The notes below the pieces were generated by a model that was not told the origin of the DNA, did not search any database, and saw only the letters and a list, made by a program, of their open reading frames with translations. Position numbers and translations under genes: made by a program. Below are positions 33,113-45,500 of a stretch of DNA of 64,000 nucleotides, piece after piece (the first letter of the stretch is position 1; every line of letters starts with the position of its first letter). The stretch comes from Cladorhizidae sp. MBARI D1340-BT2 (taxonomy: Eukaryota > Porifera > Demospongiae > Poecilosclerida > Cladorhizidae): positions 40,335,850-40,399,849 of the forward strand of contig JAQNBH010000003.1 of assembly GCA_028752905.1 (NCBI GenBank). The letters run 5' to 3'.

Positions 33113-36100
33113 CTATGGGACAATCAACACAATATTGTACGCAGAGTAATATCCAAATGGAAGGCATCTCTCAGCATACAACACAACTAGACTAGCCGTA
33201 TTTCCAAGCGTTGGAGCTATCACAATATATATACTAACTTAGCATCTTGAAGCCTAGCTATTAAGATCAAGCGACCTCCGTCTGCCCATATATAGACTCA
33301 GCCATTAACTTGAAGCGTAGCTACTTAAGATCAAGCGACCTCCACCCTCTATGTTAGCAATTATATGGGTTCTTTCTTGGCTCCTCCCTAATCTTGCAGG
33401 AATAGTGACTTATAGCCATTTGATCACCATAAGCATCATCTCTACACCGACAGAAAGCTGCACTCCACTCTCACCAGCATGCTCCGTGGTATATAGTAAT
33501 TGGGTCTAGTAGTTTGTGAGATTACTACTTTATTGCAGCACTTCCTGTAGTATACTAGATACCCACACAGTCATGTGATAGCTCGTTTAATATTACCAAC
33601 AACAGTTTGTATTGTTTGCTGTTTTGGTAATAATTAAATAAAAACAAACAAACATACAAACTAGACCATGTACCTAATAATTCTAGCGTGCTACCTGTGC
33701 ACTGCAGCCGAGGGTGTCGGGTGGGTATTGGATCATGTGATCTATTAGGGAAAAGGTCATTAGTCCTTCCCATTGATACATCCCGTCATGTGCAATAATT
33801 ATCCTAGTTTCGGAAATGTTGCTGGAGAATAATGATGCTTAGCTTTGCAGATCAAAGCTTCCATACATAATTACTGCTATAAAAACCACACCCACTCTAC
33901 CCATGAAAATCTATCATCGTTGGCTTAGCTTTGCAGATCAAAGCTTCCATACATAATTACTGCTATAAAAACCACACCCACTCTACCCATGAAAATCTAT
34001 CATCGTTGATGAAGAATGGTACACGCCCACTTACCCGGCAGTAACATGATAAATATGGAGGGCTCTCCACACAACTAGGAAATTCGAATCGTCCAATAGC
34101 ACTGCTTGATTCTCGCCCAAGCATATCAGGCCACACCCACTTTACCAAGGCCATGAAGTTTTCAAATTCTGATATCGGAGAATACCTAGGGTTCTTGATG
34201 TTATGCCCTATTTGGTACCTATCTGCTGGTTAAGGCTCCTATAGTAGTCATCTTCTGTTCGACTACTAGCTTGTATAGTCCCTAGACCAACCTCCATAGT
34301 CATCTTCTGTACGACTACTAGCTTGTATAGTCACTAGACCAACCTCCATAGTCATCTTCTGTACGTCTACTAGCTTGTATAGTCCCTAGACCAACCCCCA
34401 TAGTCATCTTCTGTACGACTACTAGCTTGTATAGTCCCTAGACCAACCCCCAGTCATCTTCTGTACGACTACTAGCTTGTATAGTCCCTAGACCAACCTC
34501 CATAGTCATCTTCTGTACGACTACTAGCTTGTATAGTCCCTAGACCAACCTCCATAGTCATCTTCTGTACGACTACTAGCTTGTATAGTCCCTAGACCAA
34601 CCCCCATAGTCATCTTCTGTACGACTACTAGCTTGTATAGTCCCTAGACCAACCCCCATAGTCATCTTCTGTACGACTACTAGCTTGTATAGTCCCTAGA
34701 CCAACCCCCAGTCATCTTCTGTACGACTACTAGCTTGTATAGTCCCTAGACCAACCTCCATAGTCATCTTCTGTACGACTACTAGCTTGTATAGTCCCTA
34801 GACCAACCTCCATAGTCATCTTCTGTACGACTACTAGCTTGTATAGTCCCTAGACCAACCCCCATAGTCATCTTCTGTACGACTACTAGCTTGTATAGTC
34901 CCTAGAACAACCTCCATAGTCATCTTCTGTACGACTACTAGCTTGTATAGTCCCTAGACCAACCTCCATAGTCATCTTCTGTACGACTACTAGCTTGTAT
35001 AGTCACTAGACCAACCCCCATAGTCATCTTCTGTACGACTACTAGCTTGTATAGTCCCTAGACCAACCTCCATAGTCATCTTCTGTACGACTACTAGCTT
35101 GTATAGTCCCTAGAACAACCTCCATAGTCATCTTCTGTACGACTACTAGCTTGTATAGTCCCTAGAACAACCTCCATAGTCATCTTCTGTACGACTACTA
35201 GCTTGTATAGTCCCTAGACCAACCTCCATAGTCATCTTCTGTACGACTACTTGCCTGTATAGTCCCTAGACCAACCTCCATAGTCATCTTCTGTACGACT
35301 ACTAGCTTGTATAGTCCCTAGAACAACCTCCATAGTCATCTTCTGTACGACTACTTGCCTGTATAGTCCCTAGACCAACCCCCATAGTCATCTTCTGTAC
35401 GACTACTTGCCTGTATAGTCCCTAGACCAACCTCCATAGTCATCTTCTGTACGTCTACTAGCTTGTATAGTCCCTAGACCAACCCCCATAGTCATCTTCT
35501 GTACGACTACTAGCTTGTATAGTCCCTAGACCAACCCCCATAGTCATCTTCTGTACGACTACTAGCTTGTATAGTCCCTAGACCAACCTCCATAGTCATC
35601 TTCTGTACGACTACTAGCTTGTATAGTCCCTAGACCAACCTCCATAGTCATCTTCTGTACGACTACTAGCTTGTATAGTCCCTAGACCAACCTCCATAGT
35701 CATCTCCTGTACGACTACTAGCTGTATATTGACTGTATACATAGTGAATTGCTCGATAATTGAATTTGAATTTACACTCTCTGGCTAGATGCTTCAGCCT
35801 TCACCAGGAATAATGTTTCGACTCAATAGATTCTTACAGGAAGAAATGGCATCATAATACATCCAACACACATCGGCTAGACAAACTTCACAGTGATCAA
35901 AGGAGTCCTGCACACACATACACACACACGCACAACAAACACATGCACATATACCACAAACACATGCATGCACGTCACTCACACCATACACAGAAGACAT
36001 GCATGTACATGCACAACACAACATGCACATGCATACACATGCATACACGTCACTCACACCATACACAGAAGACATGCATGTACATGCACAACACAACAAG

Positions 36101-39100
36101 CACATGCATACACATGCACACACACACATGCACACACACACACACAAATGCACACAGACAAAAATGCACACACATGCACACACACACACTCACTGACACA
36201 CACACACATGCACATCATATTCTTATCCATTCCAACGTATGTCCTGGAGGTGGTTATGCGAGCATTTCAATCTTACTTAATCATGTGACTCAGTTGCAAT
36301 TATTCCCATTAGTTACCATGGCGATGCATAAGGCAGCTAGAAGTGGTTTGAGGTGAGTGGAAAACCTTTGAAGTTAATTTGCACGTTAGGTGCAAAATGC
36401 TGGTCATGGGACGCAAACACAACTCCGTTCATGGCCACTCGGGCGAAGCTATCCATCCAAACTCAGTCTCCACCCACCCAACACTGACCTTATATATATA
36501 TACACACACACACACACCTTGGGATTTAATTATAATTAATTAACCTTGTGTTAGTATTTGACCTGCACATGCCACTAGAGAGCTCTAGTATACTTTTAGT
36601 TTACGGGAGAGCAGACAAAAGCAGACAAAACAATAATAAATATAACAATAACAACAACAACAATAGACTATAAATAGCAATTAAACAATTAACTAACAAA
36701 TAAAAAACTAATAAAAAAAGATTATTATTAATAAACAAAAATGAACTAATAAAATGAACTAATAATAACAAACTAATTACAAACTAATTAATTAATTAAT
36801 AAACATTAATAAATAAAATAAACAAATAACTAATAAAGTAGATGAAGGCTATCTAGAGCATGTAGTCGAAACGTCGAGAGAGTAAATTTCAAGTTGATTA
36901 TTGAAAAGGTCATTGATTATTTGCATCGTCTTTCATTGCTATATAGCAAATCTTGTCATGACTCTTGCTGGCCTTCGCTGCTGTTCCAGGAACCTTCCTT
37001 CAAAGGGAAGCATTGCAGGCACCTGTGCTTACCTGGAATCATCGCAGGATGCATTTCTTTCTATAAGTTTTGCTCCTGACTAAAGCAACACAACAATGCG
37101 TGGCTAACCTCAATGGAACTGATTTTGTCCTACCAAACTGCAGATTCAATTTTAATGATATCTGAAGAGTGAAAAAGTATTTTTGCTAAAATAAAACTCT
37201 GCATTCCATTGCTTATCTTAGCTAAGCTACCGGACAGAGGGATATATTCGAGAGTGGTAATATTCGCAGTTTTCACAGCAACGGTTTAACCAGTTCACTG
37301 CGGAATTAATTTTTCATCAACTACACCCTATTGTGGAATTAAAATGTGCTGTATTCCTTCTTGTCGTCTCTACTTCCTCTTGATAATAAAACAATTATCT
37401 AATCCAATAAGAGTATTTTTGTAACTTATTTACAGTTTTTGCAGTTTGTGCAGGCATTGGCACATCACTATCATCACTATCAGAATTGGTGCCATGCATG
37501 CTACCATGTGCACTGCCATGATCTGAACTGACCATGCTGACAGCAGAATGCACACTTTCATTATCACTGTCTTGATCACTTGTACCACGTAAATATGCTT
37601 CATCCTCCTCAGATTCAGAGTCACTGTCCTTGTAAGATGACAATTCATCATCAGAATCCAACAGTTGTTGTATAACTTCTTTGGCAGAAAGCCGTTTCTT
37701 CTTAGAGGTAGCCATAATGGTGATTCAAATCGAAAGGACACCGTTAGACAGTGTATAACTAGCGGCGCATGGTGTTAGAAATGAGAACTAGTAGAATCGG
37801 CGACCTTTAGGGGATTCCCCAGAGTGTAGCAAGGGTATTAACTGCGTAAGACGGACATGTCTGTCTTACGCAGTTAACTGGTTAATCAGTACATGTAACG
37901 AAATCCGGTAATAGGCGTCAATTGTACAGAAAACAAAAATAGACTTTCCCAGGTATCTACAGAGCCTCTGCCTTCTGGCATTCTAATCTTCTCTTTTGAA
38001 TGGACATACAGTACGTTGGCTCTGTGTGGCGGCCATCTTATAGCTAAACATGGCCATATGTTAGCTCTGTGTGGCAATCATCTTATAGCTAAAAGATGAA
38101 CACATGTTAAATCAGTATGGCCAGGATTTCATTTAGAAAATTGTCCAAGGGAGGACAACTGGAGGAATCTGGATTTTTAAGGGGAGGCATGATAGTAGAT
38201 GTGACAAAGTTTCACAAATGCCATCTGGGTGGTCGGGGTGTATGCTTGAATGTGTGTGTGTGTGTGTCAGGTTTTCATACAAGATTTGAGTTGCGGAGGG
38301 GGGGGGGAACTCCAAAGTTCGGTGTTGACGTGGAGGGGGGTGGGGTGTATAGCACATAACAAGTAGGGGGGTCTGGGGGCATGCTCTCCCAGAATTTTTC
38401 TAAAAAAATTGATGCTCTGAGATTGATTCTGATGTATTCTGAGGGTTCTAGTAGTCAGTTCTAAGCAGTCAGTTCTAAAAGGGAAGTCTACACAGCCAGA
38501 CTCAGTTTTATTTGGTTGTGAAGAGAGGGGGCGGGGTTTCTTACTAACTTTGTACACACTATATTCCTTTATTAATGTGCTTTAATAGAAAATTGTTAAG
38601 GAAAAGAAACATTTTAAGGAGGGGGAGCTGGTGTTTGGGAAGATCCCAGGGCTTCCCCCCCCCCCTCCCCCTGAATGATGAAACCCTGGTGTGTGTGGAC
38701 TCCTCTATGTTTTTTGTTTTGGGTTGGCTGAGGTGGCTTCTGCCTGGATATACTTGAGTACTTTAATTGGAACAACAGTTGACACAAAGGTTGTAGAAAG
38801 GTAAACTGGTGTGTAGAAATGCTGTCATGTGATCTATTTATAGAAGGGAACAATACTAGACACTTACATCATCATATTATTGAGTTGTATATAAATTGAA
38901 GCACAGAGAAAAACAGAACATAAAAATGGATATTCGTTCGTATTTCAGGAGTGCATCCAAGTCTTCGGTAGTTTCTAGCTCTAGTGATTCTGAGGATGAT
39001 CATGAGTCGAGATTGATGTACAGCCCAATCCTCCTCCTAAGAAGCAAGGCTCAAGTTCTACTTCTAAACCTTCCAAGTCAGGATCTGGAATCAGGAGATA

Positions 39101-42100
39101 CCACACAAAAAGTGGGAACAAACTTGTCCCTGGTTAGAGTTTGATGAAAATTTACAGGGTACATTCTGAATTATATGCAAAAAGGGTGATCTCTTCAGAG
39201 GAGTGGTGGGGCTTGGATTACCAAACCAGTCACTAACTGGAAGAAGGCGACTCAGAAAATGAAATAAAATCCAAAAAGTGAAGTGCACCTTCTATCCTAT
39301 CAATTGGTAGAAGAGAAGGATCGATTATATCAGCCAGCTTCAAAATGTTGGAGAGCAGCAAAGATTACAAAATAGGAAGGCGATTAAAGCTCTAATCCAA
39401 TGTACTCACCTTCTAGCTCATCAGCACATTGCACATTACTAACTTTGACAAACTAGTTGAATTAGTAGCGAGTTGTGGTGAAGAGACTCGTCAAACCTTT
39501 CTTGACAGAGCTGGAAGAAATGCTACATACACCTCAAAAATGGCTGTAGTAGAGTCTGTGAATGCTCTTGGAACATGGGTGGAAGAGTCTCTACTCAAGC
39601 GGCTTCATAAGGCAACCTTATTTAGCATCATGGCTGATGAATGCACTGATGTTACTACCATAGAGGAGCTGACAATTTGTTGTCATTGGGTGGAGAGCGG
39701 TGTACCAGAAGAAGACTTCATTGAAATTTTACCCTTGAAGAAAGCTAATGCTGAAAGTATCTATTCTGCTTTAGTGGAGTACTGCAAGGAAAAGAACATT
39801 CAGTTGGGAAGGCTTATAGGAATGGGATTTGATGGAGCCGCTACTTTCTCTGGTGACGAAACAGGAGTTCAAAGAAGGTTGAACGAGCTCTCACCTCATG
39901 CATTGTTTGTCCACTGTTGCTGTCGTGTCCTTCAACTGGCTTCTGTGCAAGCTGCTAATGTTACACCAGGTATCAAGCATGTCCACACTACTCTGATGAC
40001 GTTACGAAAGTTCTACCCAAAACTTGCGTAGTCATTAGAGGAGATTCAAAAAGTACTAGATCTTCCAGAGCTCAAGATTGTGAAACCGTCAGACACACGC
40101 TGGCTTGCACATGAGCGTTGTGTCAAAGCAGTAAAAGCTAGTTACAGCTCAATGGTTCTGCTCTTGAAAATATATATGAACATCACATGAACCAGAAGCT
40201 CTTGGACTAAGTAAAGCCTTTCTAGTCACTCCACAATAGCAGCAATGTACCTACTTGACTCCATTCTTCCTCAAGTGGCATAGCTTAGCCGTGCCTTACA
40301 GACCAAGCACCCTTATTTCTAGTCTAGTGAATGCTACTCTTAATTCACTTGATAATGTTATACTGCCTTCAGCAAATTGGGTTTTACAGCTACAAGATGC
40401 AAGAGAAGAGTTAAAAGCAGAAACAGGTATTGAAGTCACTCATTTAGATATATGCTCTTTTCAAGAAAGAGTGGGCAAGTCTTTTATCAGACTCATAAAA
40501 ATATAACATATCCAGCGGTTTAGATCCTCCTCAAAAGATGTGTTATCAGTATTCAGTATTTTTGATCCGAAGAAAGTGCCCAGCCTCTCTACTCATGAGC
40601 TACCTTTATATGGAGACAGTTCAATTCAAACTCTCATTGGACAGTTTGGGAGAGATTTACCAGCTAAATCATTGGAAGGAACTCAATTTGAGAAGGTAAG
40701 TAGCCATTGTCTCTTCTGACCTCAGCACAGAGTGGAAAACGTATTGTCAGCTCCTTATTAAGCAGCCAAAAGATGATACATCCATGCAACTGAAGTACTT
40801 ACTCACCAATGACATGCTTATAGCATTATTCCCCAATCTACATAAACTGGCAACCATATGCTTGTCTATTCCCGTTTCTCATCAGTGGAACAAAGTTTCT
40901 CAGACATGAAATTAATAAAGAATCGCCTTGGTAACCGCTTAACTGAACTTAGCCTGTCCAACTTAATGAAAATTGTCATTGAATCTCCGAAAAACTCGCT
41001 GATGGTGATTTGGAAGAAATTGTTGACGTGTGGAGTGGAAAAGGTAGACGGATTGCTGTGTAAACTCTCATTCAGATTCTTATCTCATTACATGTGCATA
41101 CTCTCACCATGCACTTTGTCAAGCACTTAACAACATCAATAATGATACAATTTCCAAGGGGGGGCAAAAAGTTCCAAGGGGAGGCGCCGCTGCCCCCTCC
41201 CTAAATGAAACAGTGATGACGGCCATCTTATAACTAAACTAAGCCATATGTTATCTCTGTGTGGCGGCCATCTTATATGTAAACATGGCCATATGTTAGC
41301 TCTGTGTGGCGGCCATCTTATAGCTAAATATGGCCATATGTTAACACTTTGTGGTGGCCATCTTATAGCCATGTGTTAGCTCTGTGTGGCAGCCATCTTG
41401 TAATAAACTTGGCCGTGTCTATGCGGCAGCCATTTTATAGCTAAACTGAGGTAATCTCTAAACAACAGAATTTAATCTTCCAGTGCCACGCCTTCATGCA
41501 TAAAACATTCCTAGAGGACTGGAAGCTCATTTTAAAAGTTACTGTGTATATGTGCAGAAGAATACACACAATGGCTGAGCAATAAACACATGACAGACCT
41601 TGAGCTGCCTTCAGCAAGTCCACTGCTTTTTCATGAGTAGCACCTTCCAAGTTCTAAACAACAACAACACAACAATATAATTGTGACAGTTGTTTATTAC
41701 TTGTTAGAATGTGTCATTTATTTGTACATTACATATACATGTACACATATACATTAGACCACACCCAGTCAGATGACCCTTTACCATTTAAAATTATGTT
41801 CATGAATATAAGTGGTAAAGGGTCGTCAACGGTATCCACGCTGTTTTTAATATTTCTTGTTTCGAGTGGTTTGGTTGGCTGGTTTTGTATATTATAGTTG
41901 AGTGGGTGGAGGAGTACATCAAGTGTGAGCTGCAGGGTTTCCATGGTTTTTAAATGCTACTCATGGTTATTGTCCGCTACACATATCAGCACATGACATA
42001 TGTTGTTGCTATTGTTGACTGCACCCATGCAAGGTCAGCTGTAGCTCTTTCAAAGACTTCTTAGTAACAGTTACGGAGGCACAGCAGAAAGCAAAAGCCG

Positions 42101-42435
42101 CACATCGCTATGTAGTGCTTACAACCATGCATCAGAATGGAAGTGCACTGCTGGAAAAAAACAGAGCGTGCAGTTGAGACGATCAGCCATATATGGGGCT
42201 CACTCATAACCCAAGCTTGATCCACTTTTCTAGAATGATGATCCTTACACAATGTTGTGATAAAATGCCCGTGCGCTAGCTTAATTACGGCATCAATGAG
42301 AAGCCACACCCACATATTTTCTGCAACCGAGAGAGAGATCGGACGCTAGAGGATGTTGTAACATTCAATTTTCTGGTACCAATATTTTATGAATGACCCT
42401 ATTGAACGCAAGCTACTATGCTATTGGCAACTCAG

Positions 42436-42508
<73 letters not shown>

Positions 42509-45500
42509 CTTAAAGATGAATTGCAATATTTTTCTACACACTTTCTATGGAGTTTGATTTTTGTCAGCTGGTTGAGGGGTCCTCACAATTATCAATATTT
42601 TCAAAAGCATTCTAATTTACTTTGCGGGGAACAAGGTAAGACCAGACTACGCTTTCTAAAATTATAAAAATGTCACTAAAAATAGCATCACCATGAGCAA
42701 GCCAGGGCAGATACCATCAGCTATGCACATTGGTGGCCAGGCTGTGTCCACCATCAGCTATGCACATTGGTGGCCACAGGTATCATCAGCTAAGTACATT
42801 GGTAGCTAGGCTGTGTCCAGGTATCAGCTATGCACATTGGTGGCCAGGCTGTGTCCAGGTACCATCGGTAGCATCTTCCAATAGGACAATCCTCTGTACA
42901 AGTGTGATGTGGCCGAGATGTGCTTGTAGTCTCCACAACAGTCACGTGGATTTACAACCGCAGGGTGTGAAGAAGACATCCACTACACCAGAGGATCATG
43001 TGACCGACATGTCGAGGGGCAACCTCACTTCATATGAGGAAGCTTGTGTTGCACCTCTAGTGACTGATGGAGGTCCCGACTGGACACCTGGGTCGATCAA
43101 CGAGTACCTCCGTGGATGCAAGTTGAGAACTTTTGATATGGTGATCAGGCATGTTAGATGGTATTTAACACTGTAGTCCTACTTAGCACCTTTTGTCGCC
43201 GGCTCAAAGTTCCTAGCTAATGGTTCCATTTCCTATATGCTTGTCCACCCCACCACACACCCTACCAGCCGAGCATTTCCGATAAGGATAGTTATGATAA
43301 GTAAAGGAAGGTGTTCGATAATGGATAATGCACTTGAGCGACTCAACATATACTGAGATGGAAAAGTCCATGATGGTTTCGGATTTCTTCAAAGGGGGTG
43401 ACTCGGGCTAAACATGGTCAGCAAGTATGGACATGAGATGGAGATGTTCCAATCTAGTATGTCAGGCATCCGTGATGATGAACAGGTGTCGTCCATTTGT
43501 GAGGAATGGAAGTTCACATCTAAATGTATGGATGGGTGAGGTGGCTTTGTCTGTTTCCAGAAGGGCAACTGTAGACACTTTTGAGAACGCATTTCTGTTG
43601 AAGTCAATGCTATGAATGTATGGAAGCTACACCATTGGTGACAAGTGGCTGTTCCCTCCTAACACCAGGTCCCGGTTGTTCCCCTACTAACACCAGGTCC
43701 CGGTTGTTCCCCTACTAACACCAGGTCCCGGTTGTTCCCTACTAACACCAGGTCCCGGCTGTTCCCCTACTAACACCAGGTCCCGGCTGTTCCCCTAGTC
43801 CCGGTTGTTCCCCTACTAACACCAGGTCCCGGCTGTTCCCCTACTAACATCAGGTCATGGCTGTTCCCCTACTAACACCAGGTCCTGGCTGTTCCCCTAC
43901 TAACACCAGGTCCCGGCTGTTCCCCTACTAACACCAGGTCCCGGCTGTTCCCCTACTAACACCAGGTCCCGGCTGTTCCCCTACTAACACCAGGTCCCGG
44001 CTGTTCCCCTACTAACACCAGGTCCCGGCTGTTCCCCTACTAACACCAGGTCCCGGCTGTTCCCCTACTAACACCAGGTCCCGGCTGTTCCCCTAGTAAC
44101 ACCAGGTCCCGGCTGTTCCCCTACTAACACCAGGTCCCGGCTGTTCCCCTACTAACACCAGCCCGGCTGTTCCCCTACTAACACCAGGTCCAGGCTGTTC
44201 CCCTAATAACCAGGTCCTGGCTGTCCTGGGCACTATGTACATAACTCTATTGCAGCTGTCAAGAACTTTGGCATTCAGCAACCCTGAGACCAACATCTGA
44301 AGGGTTGCAACAAATGCTGACCAACATCTGAAGGGTTGCAACAAATGCTGACCAACATCTGAAGGGTTGCAACAAATGCTGACCAACATCTGAAGGGTTG
44401 CAACAAATGCTGACCAACATCTGCAGGATACAGCCACAAGTTGCAACTGATGTGGTACGTATGACTGAAGAATTCTCTTCTATATTTCAGGAACACCAGA
44501 ACTTGAGGAAGTTGTTGACACAATTTTTGGTGCCCAATGCTTGCTTCTCATATACTCCCAAATATGTCTCCTAGCCCTAGTGCCTACCTCTCCACAGCCT
44601 TACCCCTAGCCCTAGTGCATATCTCTCCACTGCCCTACCCCTGTGCGTACCCCTCCACTGCCCTAGCCCTAGCCCTAGTGCGTACCTCTCCACTGCCCTA
44701 ACCCTAGTCCTAGTGCATATCTCTCCACTGCCCTAGCCCTAGTCATAATGCATATCTCTCCACTGCCCTAACCCTAGCCCTAGTGCGTACCTCTCCACTG
44801 CCCTAGCCCTAGCCCTAGTGCGTACCTCTCCACTGCCCTAACCCTAGTAGCCCTAGCCCTAATGCGTACCCCTCCACTGCCCTAACCCTAGCCCTAGTGC
44901 GTACCTCTCCACTGCCCTAGCCCTAGCCCTAGTGCGTACCTCTCCACTGCCCTAACCCTAGCCCTAGTGCGTACCTCTCCACTGCCCTAACCCTAGTCCT
45001 AGTGCATATCTCTCCACTGCCCTAACCCTAGCCCTAGTGTGTACCTCTCCACTACCCTAGCCCTAGTAGCCCTAGCCCTAATGCGTACCCCTCCACTGCC
45101 CTAACCCTAGCCCTAGTGCGTACCTCTCCACTGCCCTAGCCCTAGCCCTAGTGCGTACCTCTCCACTGCCCTAACCCTAGTCCTAGTGCATATCTCTCCA
45201 CTGCCCTAGCCCTAGCCCTAGTGCGTACCTCTCCACTGCCCTAACCCTAGTCCTAGTGCATATCTCTCCACTGCGCTAACCCTAGCCCTAGTGCGTACCT
45301 CTCCACTGCCCTAACCCTAGCCCTAGTGCGTACCTCTCCATTGCCCTAACCCTAGTCCTAGTGCATATCTCTCCACTGCCCTAGCCCTAGCCTTAGGCGT
45401 ACCTCTCCATTGACACAGAGAAGTTGGTCTCCTCTGCGTATTTTGCCATGCCTGTCCGCATAGCCTCCGGGGATGATGCGCGAGATGTAGATGGGACACT

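Larger units (their letters stand above)
37286..37885 (-). mobile_element. piggyBac-type element remnant with TTAA flanks
   Basis: Both ends carry TTAA (37286-37289 and 37882-37885), the strict piggyBac target duplication. Inverted ends match at 18 of 20 positions: CCAGTTCACTGCGGAA at left and CCAGTTAACTGCGTAA (minus) at right. Length between target sites is 592 bp, far below an autonomous element, so this is an internally deleted derivative that kept the transposase N-terminus. Confidence 0.75.

Noticed and set aside
34238..35725. CRISPR-like regular array
   Set aside because: Units are contiguous with no unique spacers, and the context is eukaryotic. Simple satellite. Same for the 56-bp and 28-bp arrays.
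44560..45396. True chromosome end
   Set aside because: Hexamers are embedded in a longer unit, flanked on both sides by LIN7 exons, so the tract is interstitial.
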